Source: Closterium sp. NIES-65
Taxonomy: Eukaryota > Streptophyta > Zygnematophyceae > Desmidiales > Closteriaceae
Length of the DNA: 64,000 nt
Direction: 5' to 3'
NCBI GenBank assembly: GCA_948144175.1
Contig: CANXME010002054.1
Span: 124,001-188,000 of the forward strand
The notes below the pieces were generated by a model. It made no database searches. It was not told the origin of the DNA and saw nothing but the letters and a program-made list of their open reading frames with translations. Positions 32,801 to 43,506 of the stretch are shown piece after piece. The translations under genes were made by a program, and so were the position numbers. The stretch's first letter is position 1. Each line of letters opens with the position of its first letter.

Positions 32801-35800
32801 CCCCCAGGATCAGCACCCCCAGACTCAGCACCCCCGGGCTCCGCCCGCTCAGGCTCCGCACGCTCACGCTCCGCACGCTCAGGCTCAGCACCTCTAGCAG
32901 GACGCGAGTCGACAGCTACCTCGGCAGGCTCAACCGGGTCTACCTGAGAGACACCTGAGGGAGCGGCACCCTGAGAGGGAAGGGGGTCTACCACTGCAGC
33001 ACCTGGCGCGAGGAAGAGAGGCGGGGGAGGGAGCGGGGCAGTGCGGTAGGGGAAGAGGCGGTAGAAGGGCACGGACTCGTCAAAAGTGACGTCCTGAGAG
33101 GGGAAGACTCGGTGCGAGGCGGGGTGGTAAAACTGCCAGCCAGACGCATCCGGGACAAAGCCAAGAAAGACACAGGGAGCAGTGCGGGAGGAGAGCTTGT
33201 CCGCAGACGTGTCGCGAACAAAAGCTCGGGATCCCCAGACACGGAAGCGTGACGCATCGCCAACCTCCCCCGTCCACAGCAGTGTGGGCGAGGTCTCCGG
33301 AGCGGAGACACGGGGCCAGAGGTTGAGCTGATGCGCAGCGTACCGGACCGCAAACGGCCACAGAAAGTGGGGGGCAGCCGCGTGGACTAAGGAGGTACGA
33401 GCGACCTCCATGACCAAGCCAATGCGGCGCTCAGCAACCCCATTCTGTTGTGGAGAGGCCGGGAGCGTGAACCACTGGCGAATGCCGTGCTCGGCACAGT
33501 AGGCTGCCAAGAGGTCGGAGGAGAACTCGCCACCTCTGTCAGAGTGCAAGCGCAGAACAGGAAACTCCGAGCGAAAACGCTCTCGCAGCTGAAGACGTGC
33601 TCTGCTGATCCAGGGGATCAGAACATCAGGGACTTCACCCTTGGTGCGCAAGGGGAAGACCGTGGTGTAGCGCGAGTAGTCGTCAACGACGATCAAGAAG
33701 TACCTCTCTTGGCCCTGACCACGGACGCGGGCTGGGCCCCACACGTCCATGTGGAGCGTCTGCAAAGGAGCAGTCGTCGGGGGGAACGAGGAGGAGTGAG
33801 GGGCAGCGCGCTGCCGCCCCTCGACACAGGGAAGACAAGGAGGAGCAAGGGAGGGTGGGAGGGGAGGGAGTACCCGAGGAAGACCAGAGACAAGGTACCG
33901 GGCGTGCATGCCCCGAAGGCGCTGCACTGACGGGTGACCAAGTCGGTGGTGCCAGAGGACAGTCTTGTGCGCTAGAGAGCGACACGAGCAGGGGGCAGAG
34001 AGCTGACCTGACGCAGACGCAGACGCAGACGCCGCTACCTAAGGGGACTCAGTGGTCAGTGTGTACAGGTCCGACCCCGGCTGCCGAGTGAAGGTAGCCA
34101 AGTGACGGCCCGTCCGAGCACACGTGCAGTGTGTCACACGCTCGTAGGCAGGGGTGAACTGGTGAACACCCCCATCCTGAAGCGCACAACCCGCCACCAA
34201 GTTCGTAGAGAACGAGGGGAGGTGGAGACCTGACAGTGTGCCCGACGGGACAGCAGGACAAGGAAGGAGGGTGGAGGAGGTCGCAATGACCGGACCCCCA
34301 GAGGGGTCAGCGAGCGAGACAGCGACTGGTCCAGCAAGGGGCTCAAGAGCAGTGCGGTCACGAAAGAAACAGCGCGAAGCGCCTGAGTCTAGAGTGAAGG
34401 TGTGCAGTGCCTCAGTGGACTCAGTAGTACCTGGGGTGGCGGACACACACGCACCTAGAGCAGTAGCCTCACCAGTACCTGGGGTAGCAGACACGCAAGC
34501 ACCTAGGGCGGCAGCCTCACTCGTGCGGATGCCTGGGTCAGGCGGAACACTCAGGTACTGGTCCTCCTCTCCACTAATAGTCAATGCATACATTGCTTTG
34601 AGAATAACATCAAAATCAAGAGCATAGATATCGATATCCTTCTTGAGGAGATCAGCCCACTGAGGGAGCTCAGGAGCGTCAGGAAACTGAGCACGCCAAG
34701 CGTCATCTAGGCGAGAGAAGCAGCGCTGCGAATTGTGCGCCCTCCCGCACGTCTGTCCCTTGCGGCGACCAGTGCGGATGACGTACGTGCAGCTAAGGCT
34801 ACCCCCCCCACCCCCGTGCTGTAAGTACCACTCACGAAGCTCCTGGGAGGACTGAGGGTGCTGCGCACTCTGGCCAGTGCCAGAGCCTCCACGACCACCA
34901 CCGCCGCCTCCACCACGACCACCACCGCCCCTGCCGCCGCCACGTCCACTGCCGCCACCACCACCGCCCCCACCCCGGCCACCGCCGCCGCCGCTGCCTC
35001 CACCACCCCCACCGCTGCCACTAGCCCCTCCAGCCCCGCCACCGCCCCCGCCGCTGCCACCACCCCCACCACTGCCTCCCCCGCCGTCACCCCCACCGCC
35101 CTTGCCTCCCCTGCCCTTGCCGCTGCGGCGCCCGCTGGGAGCGGACGCAGAGCCGACCTGCTCAGCACCAAGAAGGTCGACAGCAGCAGCAGAGGCGACA
35201 GAGGGGAGCAGGGGGGAGGGGGAACACCCCTCGAAGAAAGGGGTGCGGGGGTCGCCACGAGAGGCACCTACAGCTACAATACTCTTCTCAGCTGCAAGTA
35301 GTTCCTTCTCTAGGGCGGTAATGGTGAGCTCAGTGGGGCAGCGAGCTAGGAAGTGGTCCCTGACTGTACGCAGAGTGTCAGGGAGGCGGGTGACTAGGTG
35401 GTAGAGAGTGAGCCAGAGCGGGGGAGGGTTGGAGGCAAGAAACTCAGCGGGCATGGCTGCACGGAAGCGGGCATCACTAGTACGGAGGTGAGTGATGAGG
35501 TCAGCGACTGTCTGGAAAGCGGACAGGTCGGGGAACAGGTAGGGAAGGGAGAGACGGCCTAGTGCAGCTGAGGCCGGGGAGGAGTAGCGCGCAACTACAG
35601 CAGTGTACAGGGCCTGCGTAGTCTGATGCTGGCCAAAGTGCTCACGCTCATCTACTGGCAGGGAGTTGCGAATAGCAAAGCGGGCGTGGGCATCGCGAGT
35701 CTGCCACTGCGAGCGAGAAGTAGCGGTAGCAGTAGTAGCAGGAGCAGGGACTGTGCCTAGTGCGTGATCGTACAGCGAGATATCCTCTCTGGCAGTGAGC

Positions 35801-35889
35801 TGGAGGAACAGGTGCAGATCATCGAGCCAGGTATCAAACTTAATCGGGCGGCCCTCAGAATCGAACGAGAGAACTGTAGGGCTAGCCAT
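29860..35889 (-). pseudogene. copia B Gag-Pol, one frame with two TAG codons
   Basis: Start MASPTVLSFDSEGRPIKFDT at 35889; all parts share one phase over 2010 codons. Gag, Gly tract (34880-35110), finger (TYVIRTGRRKGQTCGRAHNSQRCF form), protease LDSGASRCFF; TAG at 34039-34041; integrase with WHHRLGHPSVQ, HMDVWGPARV, LHSDRGGEF, NGVAERRIG; linker with EPGGAESGGA and two LREWY modules; TAG at 32110-32112; reverse transcriptase YVDDLVFA; RNase H, ending VSNLLTF. Both stops replace glutamine codons (CAG in sister copies) and fall at domain borders: PR/IN and IN/RT. Nothing else in the frame is broken. Most likely dead by point mutation; leaky recoding is an untested alternative. Confidence 0.9.
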
Positions 35890-35973
35890 AGCTGAAGTGG
35901 CAGTAGCAGCAGTGGTGGTAGTAGCAGTAGCAGTAGCAGTAGCAGTGCTGTGCACAGGTAAGTAGGGCGCGGC

Positions 35974-36692
35974 TCGGCTACACTACTGTATTGCTTGTGT
36001 CGGTGTATCTGCTGCCGCGCCATGTAGGTTGTATTAATTGGTTCAAAACGCTCGATTAAATCTACCCGAAACTGCTGCCACGTTTTCTCCCCGCGGGCTA
36101 CGTCGGTGTAGTAAATCCATTCGAGAGCCGGTCCACGTAACAGTGTCGCTGCGAGCCGAATCCTTGCTGCGTCATGTTGCGGGGTCGAACAGCCAATGGC
36201 CTCGAAGTAAATTTCGAGGGTGGCCACAAATCGCCGGACGTCGGATCCCTTCGCGCTTGGATCGAACGCCTCCGGGAGCCTCGGTCGTGCTGCTTCGAGG
36301 TTCGGCGACAGTGGTGCTATTGGTCCGTGAAATGTCGGTGTCGCCACTGCTGCTGGAGTTGTCGGTGCTGCAGTCGCTATGGTCGCTACTGCTGCGGTGG
36401 CGAACCCTGGTTGGCTTGTCAGAAAAGCCTCGAGTCGACGAAGCGTCGCCTGCGTCTGCTCCATGTCGGTGCGGAGGCTCGCGATGTCGCTTGTAGTCGC
36501 GTAGTTGTCGCCTTGGCCCTCCATGCCTGACATCAATGCGTCCGAAAAACCGAATCGAGGGGGAGCGAAAAACACGGAACCGGTTCTACGTACCCGAAAT
36601 CGATGTTTGACTGCGTCGCCCCCGCGGTTTTTGAAGACTGGTTTTTAAGCGGTCGAAAAAACTTCGCGTGTAAACGGGCTCTGATTACCAAG
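35974..36692 (-). pseudogene. gypsy H Gag N-terminus, 5' leader and primer site
   Basis: Gag begins at 36575 or, in the same frame, 36533 (MSGMEGQGDNY). It has an N-terminal heptad-like region (SLRTDMEQTQATLRRLEAFL), an Ala/Thr/Pro linker, and the start of the Gag domain (FDPSAKGSDVRRFVATLEIY ... ATLLRGPALEW ... FRVDLIERFEP ... ARQQIHRHKQYSSVAE). It continues at 22058 after removal of B. The leader is short (about 115 bp); next to the LTR the minus strand reads CT then TGGTAATCAGAGC, the primer site. Confidence 0.85.
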
Positions 36693-37070
36693 TGTGAGGA
36701 TCTAGGATCGAGTTCAGAAAAGAGAATGAGAATTGAGTCGAATTGAATGTTCACCTGGGTACAACACGAGGCTATATATAGGCTCGACACAAGGCCCCGT
36801 AACTAGGTGTTACGCGAAGGTTCCGCGGGCCGTGTAGCGTCCCGAACGGATCCTTACCGAATTCGGTAGAAGGCAATTCGGTGGCAACCGAAAAGCCAGA
36901 ATTCGGTGCACGCAACCTAGCTCGGTGCTATAACTATAATAAAATATAGGAAAGCACCTAGCCTAGGATATCAAGCAATTCATGCATGCATATAATTATC
37001 CTATGCTAGAAATAGCATGATAAAGTAAAGGCAAGCAAGCATAGCTGCATTAAGCCGTCGTACTCTCACA
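36693..37070 (-). repeat. 5' LTR of gypsy H
   Basis: 378 bp, about 8 differences from 17261-17638 (for example CTTGAC/CTCGAC, GTTACC/GTAACT, GGCATA/GCATTA). TATATATA box near 36773; on the minus strand this leaves about 80 bp to the LTR end, a plausible promoter position. Confidence 0.9.
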
Positions 37071-37075
37071 GTTGT

Positions 37076-37338
37076 AGTCTCCCTGGCAGACCCCTCTGGG
37101 GGTCCTGTCCTTGCTCACTTCTCCACTGTCCTCCCGTGTCCGGCGGCCCCCTCTGGCACCGTATCTGGTCTTTACCTCCCTTCGTTCTCTACGAACTTGG
37201 TGAGTGGTGCTGACCTACAGGATGCGGGGGTTCACCAGTTCACTCCTCCGAGTCAGCGGGTGACCCACTGCACGGACGCTCGGACAAGCCGACACCTGGC
37301 CACGTTTACACGTCGGCCGGGGTCGAGCCTGTACACAC
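37076..37338 (+). pseudogene. copia E protease C-terminus (segment 2)
   Basis: Continues E after H: SLADPSGGPVLAHFSTVLPC, SGTVSGLYLPSFSTNLVSG, DLQDAGVHQFTPPSQRVTHC, HLATFTRRPGSSLYTL. Cut after the Leu-encoding bases by copia C; the last five bases CACAC are one TSD copy of C. Confidence 0.9.
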
Positions 37339-37464
37339 TGTTGAACAAGAATGAATGAACTAACAGTGAAATGAGTACAAGTATGAAAACCTAGGAATGT
37401 GTACCCCCTATAGGCTAACCCACTGTGGCCTAAACAACTACAACAACATATATAATGTTTGACA
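37339..37464 (-). repeat. 3' LTR of copia C (126 bp)
   Basis: Minus strand starts TGTCAAACATTATATATG and ends TTCTTGTTCAACA. Confidence 0.92.
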
Positions 37465-37683
37465 CACCCCCATAGGCGAAGTGGGGGAGAACTAGGGGTC
37501 ACAAGACCACTCAAGTAAAGCAAAGCAAAGCAAAGCAAGCTCACGGTGGATCACAACGTCACCACACAATCCGAGCACAAGTGCAAGGCCACAAGGCCAG
37601 TTCACATGCAGGAGTACATATATATATATATAAGACTAAACAAGCAAGAGCAGTGATATATATATGTAACAGTACAAAGAGGG

Positions 37684-40600
37684 TCAAGAGGAGAGCAAGT
37701 GAGGCAAGACAGACACAAGACCCAGCTGGGTACAGCAGCGCTGATGATCACAAGGCGGAAGTGCCTTGGTGAAGACATCAGCAGTGTTGGCCTCAGAGGC
37801 CACGTACGCAAGTCGCAACTGACCACGCTGCTGTAGCTCAGGAGCAAGGAAGTAGCGGAGAGCAATGTGCTTTGTTCTGTGCTCCAGTCTCTGCTCCCGA
37901 CACAAGGCCAGCATGGCCTTCTTGTCGACCTACAGGACTGGAGGAGAACGAGGCGGCTCTCCAAGGTCGGTCAGCAGGTAGGTGAGCCAGCGAAGCTCCT
38001 GAGCAGCCATGGCCCCTGCGTAGATCTCAGCCTCACAACTGGAGCCGAGAACAGAAGACGAGCGAGTAGCCCGCCACGAAACAGAGCCGGAACCAAGGCT
38101 GAAGGTGTAACCCTGTGACGACCGCTGCGTAGCCTGGTCGTCAACCCAAGAAGCGTCTGCGTGTCCAGTGAGGACCACTGGACTCCGCCCTCCAAGCACT
38201 AGTCCCATGCCCGACGTACTGCACAAGTAGCGCAACACCCTCTTTGCTGCAGCCATGTGCTCTGGTCGGTGTCTCCCAGGAGCAACATAGCGTGCAAGAA
38301 TGCTAAGAGGGTATGCAAGGTCAGGTCGTGTGCAGGTCATCAGGTACATGAGACAGCCAACAAGCTCTGGGTACGGGCCACTCGACTCTACGGACTCATC
38401 CGAAGGCAGAGCTGAGAGCGAGTGGCGAGTAGACAGAGGAGTGGCCTGAGGCGAGGAGTACGTGAAGCCGAAGCGCTGAAGGACCTGCTGCACCATGTGT
38501 GACTGAGTCATGGTAATGGTGCGGCGTGCTCTGTCCCGGGTGATCTGCAAGCCAAGGTAGCTGCGCAGTTCACCCAGGTCAGTGCACGTGTGTCTCTTCT
38601 GCAGCTCGGACTTCACGTAGGCGAGTCCAGTAGTGTCAGCTGTGGCAAAGACCAAGTCATCGACGTACACGAGGATGTAGAACGGCGGCAGAGAGGTGTC
38701 GGTGTGCAGAAACAGCGACGGGTCGGCAGTAGAAGGAGCGAACCCAAGAGCCGCAAGCGTAGTCCTCAGTGTGTCGTGCCACTCACATGGCGCCTGGCGG
38801 AGACCGTAGACTGGACGCCGGAGACTCCACTGGGTACCAGGAGGGAAAGACCCAGTGAAGCCAGGTGGGCGGCGCAGCCAGATCTCCTCGTGCAGGCTGC
38901 CCTGCAAGAAAGCTGTGCTGAAGTCGAGAGAGTGCAGCTCGTAGTCCCGGTGAGCAGCAACGTGCAGCAGTACCCGAAGAGTGGTCATCTTCGGGGTGGG
39001 GGAGAAGGTCTGAAAGTAGTCAACTCCCTGTCGCTGACTGAAGCCACGAGCCACGTAACGCGCCTTGAAGACAGGCGGAGATCCCGGCGGCCGCTTCACC
39101 CTGAAGATCCACATGCCACTGACGATGTTCGCCCCAGGAGGGGGGACAGCGTCAACGTAGGTGCCTGTGGACTTCCAGGAAGCCATCTCTGCATCCATAG
39201 CTGCCTGCCACTGAGAGGAGTAGGGACCCTCTATCGCCTCCGCGTAAGAGCGCGGAGTCGGGATGTCAAGTGCATCCGGGTCTCCCTCAGGGGTAAGCAG
39301 TACGGACACGAGATGAGGTGAAGCAGCGGCCAAGCACTGGAACTCCTCCTGCCTGTCCTCAAGGACGTCCGTGCCAAGGGCACACGCACCCCCGACGGAC
39401 GGAGGACAGACAGACTCAGACTCAGCGACAAGATTCGCAGCGTAGTCTAGGTGACAGTGAGCAGCAAAGTCGACGAGCTCAGCAGCTAGGGCAGACGCAG
39501 CAGAAGACTCAAAGGAAGGGTTAGTGACGGCAGTAGGAAGGAGACGCGTGACAGTAGGACTGGCAGCACGAAGAGAGTCCGACGCAGGGTCGGCGAGAGC
39601 AGGAAGAGAGGACGCAGGAGGAGAAGGCAAAGGGGCACGCAGAGGAGCAGTAGACGGACGTAGAGACATCCGGTGCGTGCCAGGGGCAGGAGGAGGACGC
39701 TGGCGCGAACTACGAGCTCTAGCGCTAGCAGGACGGACAGGCGACGCAGGACGAGACGCAGACTCACGACGCTCAGTAAGACCGCCAGTAGGACCAGTGT
39801 AAGGAGAAGGAGCAGGTAGTGGGGAGGCCGGCTGCAACTGTAACTTTGACGGGACAGGCTGTGAACACGCTAAGGGAGGAGGACCAGGAGGAGGCGAGAG
39901 ACCAAGAACCTGCTGAAGGAGCGGAACGAAGTACGGCTGAGGGCGCGCGGCGACTCCAGACACAGCAGGGACAGCACCTGTACCCCCAGCGGCAGTACCA
40001 GAACCAGCAGCAGCTCCAACGCCCAGGTCCTCAGTACGAGCCTCAGCACCAACGCCCGAGTCCCCAGCACCAGCAGTGGCTCCAACACCAGGGTCCACAG
40101 CACCTGCTGCAGCTCCAACGCCCGGGTCCTCAGCACCAGCAGGGACTCCGACACCAGGGTCCACAGCACCAGCCGCAGCTCCAACACCAGGGTCCGCAGC
40201 ACCAGCCGCAGCCCCAACGCCCGGGTCCTCAGCACCAGGAGCACCTCCAACCCTCGGGTCCGCAGCTCCAGCAGCAGCTCCAACGCCAGGGTCCGCAGCA
40301 CCAGCAGCAGCTCCAACGCCAGGGTCCGCAGCACCAGCAGCAGCTCCAACGCCCGGGTCCGTAGCACCAGGGGCAGCCGGGTCCGTGAGACGAGGCGCAC
40401 CACTCCGAAGTGTGCAACGGCACTCGTACCACTCACGGATCCGCTCACGAGAGGGGAGCTCCCGACTAGGAGGAGAAGTACCAGCCCCAGTCCCTGTAGT
40501 GCGCCTGGTCCCAGAGGTAACACTCCGGAGGCTGCAGTACTGTAAGTACCACTCACGCAACTGCTCCGAGGAGAGGTCTCGTCCAGGTGTAGCACCCTCA

Positions 40601-43365
40601 GGCCCAGCACCGCCAGGCTCAGCACTCCCAGTCACCGCACCCCCAGGCTCAGCACCCCCAGGCTCAGTACCCCCAGTGTCCTCACCCCCAGGCTCAGCAC
40701 TCCCAGAGTCCGCACCCCCAGGCTCAGCACCCCCAGAGTCAGCACCCCCAGGCTCAGCAACCCCAGTCTCCGCACCCCCAGGCTCAGCACCCCTAGCAGG
40801 ACGAGAGTCGACAGCAACCTCAACAGGCTCGACCGGGTCTACCTGAGACACACTTGAGGGAGCGGCACCCTGAGGGGGGAGGGGGTCTACGACAGCAGCA
40901 CCTTGCGCGAGGAAGAGAGGCGGGGGTTGGAGCGGGGCAGTGCGGTAGGGGAAGAGGCGGTAGTAGGGGACAGACTCGTCAAAAGTGACGTCCTGAGAGG
41001 GCAAGACCCGGCGCGAGGTGGCGTGGTAAAACTGCCAACCAGGCGCGTCCGGAACAAAGCCGAGGAAGACGTAGGGAACAGCACGAGAGGAGAGCTTGTC
41101 CGCAGACGAATCGCGGACAAAAGCTCGAGATCCCCAGACCCGGAAACGCGACGCATTGCCAACCTCCCCCGTCCACAGCAGTGTAGGCGAGGTCTCCGGC
41201 AAGGAGACACGGGGCCAGAGGTTGAGCTGATGCGCAGCGTACCGGACCGCAAACGGCCACAGAAAGTGGGGGGCAGCCGCATGGATCAAGGAGGTACGAG
41301 CGACCTCCATGACCAGGCCAATGCGGCGCTCCGCAACCCCATTCTGCTGTGGAGAGGCCGGAAGCGTGAACGACTGCTCAATGCCGTGCTCAGCACAATA
41401 GGCTGCCAAGAGGTCGGAGGAGAACTCACCACCTCTGTCAGAGTGCAAGCGCAGGACAGGAAAGTCCGAGCGGAAACGCTCGCTGAGCTGGAGACGAGCT
41501 CTGTGGATCCAAGGGATCAAAACATCAGGGACCTCACCCTTGGCGCGCAAGGGGAAGACCGTGGTGTAGCGCGAGTAGTCGTCAACAACGATCAAGAAGT
41601 ACCTCTCCTGACCCTGACCACGGACGCGGGCTGGGCCCCACACGTCCATGTGGAGCGTCTGCAAAGGAGCAGTCGTCGGGGGAAACGAGGAGGAGTGAGG
41701 AGCGGCGCGCTGCCGCCCCTCGACACAGGGAAGACAGGGAGGAGCAGGCGAGGGTGGGAGGGGAGGGAGGACCCTGGGAAGACCAGAGACAAGGTACCGG
41801 GAGTGCATGGCACGAAGGCGCTGCACAGACGGGTGGCCCAGTCGGTGGTGCCAGAGGACAGTCTCGTGCGCTAGAGAGCGACACGAGCAGGGGGCGGACA
41901 GCTCACGTGACGCTAACGAAGACGCAGACGCAGCGACCTGAGGGGGGGCAGTAGTCAGTGTGTACAGGTCCGACCCCGGCTGCCGGGTGAAGGTAGCCAA
42001 GTGGCGGCCTGTACGGGCACACGTGCAGTGTGTGACACGCTCGTAGGCAGGGGTGAACTGGTGAACACCCGCGTCCTGTAGTGCACAACCTGCCACCAAG
42101 TTCGTAGAGAACGAGGGGAGGTGGAGACCTGACAGTGTGCCCGACGGGACCGCAGGACAGGGAAGGACAGTGGAGGAAGTCGCAAGGACCGGACCCCCAG
42201 AGGGGTCAGCGAGCGAGACAGCAACTGGCCGAGCAAGGGGCTCAAGGGCAGTGCGGTCACGAAAGAAACAGCGAGAGGCACCTGAATCCAGTGTGAAGGT
42301 GTGCAGTGGTGCAGTCGACACAGTACTAGGGGGGGCAGACGTACACGCACCTAGAGCAGCAGCCTCACCAGCACCTGGGGTAGCGGACACGCGAGTACCT
42401 GGAGCGGCAGACGCACTAGTCCTAATGCCCGGGTCGGGCGGGACACTCAGGTACTCAGCACCCTCTCCACTAGTAGACATCACATACATGGCAGTGAGAA
42501 TAGCATCAAAGTCTAAAGCATAAATATCAATCCCCTTCTTCAGGAGATCAACCCAGCGGGGCAGCTCAGTGGCCTGAGGGAACTGAACACGCCAAGCGTC
42601 GTTCAGACGAGCGAAGCAACGCTGTGTGGCGTGCGGTCCCCCACACGGCTGGCCAGTGCGGTCACCAGTGCGAATGACGTACGTGAAGCTAAGGCCACAC
42701 CCCCCCCCCCCGTGCTGAGAGTACCACTCACGGACCTCCTGGGGCGACGGAGTGTGTTGCTGGCCCTGGCCACCGCCAGTGCCTCCACGACCACCACCGC
42801 CGCTACCACCTCCTCGACCACCCCAACCCCGGCCGCTGCCTCGTCCACCGCCACCCCCACCACCTCCTCCGCCCCGGCCACCTCCCCCGCCGCTGCCGCC
42901 ACCCCCCCCACTGCTGCCACCTCCCCCACCCGCGCCACCCCCCCCGCCACCACCACCTCCCCCACCACCGCCACCCCCGCTGTCACCACCACCGCCCTTG
43001 CCCCCCTTGCCCTTGCCTCTGCGGCGCCCACTCGAAGCAGACGCAGTCCCGACCTTCTCAGCACCAAGGAGGTCGAGAGCAGCAGCAGAGGCGACAGAGG
43101 GAAGAAGGGGGGAGGGAGAACACCCCTCAAAGAACGGGGTACGGGGGTCACCGCGAGAGGCACCTACAGCGACTATGCTAGCCTCAGCTGCAAGGAGTTC
43201 CTTCTCGAGGAGGGCAATGGTGAGCTCGGTGGGGCAGCGAGCTAGGAAGTGGTCCCTGACTGAGCGCAGAGTGTCAGGGAGGCGCGTGACTAGGTGGTAG
43301 AGAGTGAGCCAGAGCGGGGGTGGGTTCTTGGCAAGGAACTCATCAGGCATAGCGGCGCGGAAGCG
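37684..43365 (-). pseudogene. copia C Gag-Pol main part (single TAG lesion)
   Basis: Together with the Gag N-terminus at 50385-50799 this forms one frame: removing D plus one TSD (7014 bp, divisible by three) restores phase, about 2033 residues. Order: Gag C-part (from RFRAAMPDEFL), Gly tract (42780-42995), SPQEVREWYSQHGGG, finger (TYVIRTGDRTGQPCGGPHATQRCF form), protease LDSGASRCFF near 42270, integrase HHCC and DDE motifs, a linker with EPGGADSGGA and then about ten copies of a 13-residue ADPGVGAAAGA-type repeat plus two LREWY/IREWY modules, reverse transcriptase YVDDLVFA, RNase H. The only break in the coding frame besides D is TAG at 37930-37932 where sisters have Tyr (LYVDNKA). It is the best reference for the complete polyprotein in this window. 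Confidence 0.93.
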
Positions 43366-43370
43366 AGCCT

Positions 43371-43506
43371 TGTCAGAACATATATGTAGCTTATGCTGTT
43401 CTGTAGGCTACAGTGGGGTATACCATAGGGGGTACAACCCAATTAGGGTTTTGCTATTTGTACTCACTTCACTCATAGTTCATTCATTCTCGTTCTATTC
43501 TCCACA
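43371..43506 (+). repeat. 5' LTR of copia D (136 bp)
   Basis: Starts TGTCAGAACATATATG and ends TTCTCCACA. Confidence 0.93.

Larger units (their letters stand above)
22059..35973 (-). mobile_element. Ty1/copia element B (5'-truncated, contains I)
   Basis: Minus-strand copia in the gag of H. Its 3' LTR is 22059-22114 joined to 29552-29629 (134 bp), split by element I. Coding region 29860-35889. The 5' LTR, primer site and most of the leader are missing: at about 35973 the leader stub joins H directly. H loses nothing at this joint (SSVAE continues into YTQQMELL), so the break coincides with the insertion point. TSD partner is lost with the deletion. Confidence 0.85.
17261..37070 (-). mobile_element. 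Ty3/gypsy chromovirus H
   Basis: Minus-strand gypsy inside E, with both 378-bp LTRs (17261-17638 and 36693-37070) and a TSD GTTGC (17256-17260) / GTTGT (37071-37075), one transition apart. Removing H and one TSD restores the E frame (RPVAVSLADP). The LTRs differ at about 8 positions. Domain order is Gag, protease, RT, RNase H, integrase, chromodomain, as in Ty3/gypsy. Its gag is split by copia B: H resumes at about 35974. Confidence 0.92.

Noticed and set aside
22059..37070. Two separate gypsy elements left and right of copia B and I
   Set aside because: LTR pair, matching TSD and uninterrupted Gag (SSVAE to YTQQM) show one gypsy split by an insertion.
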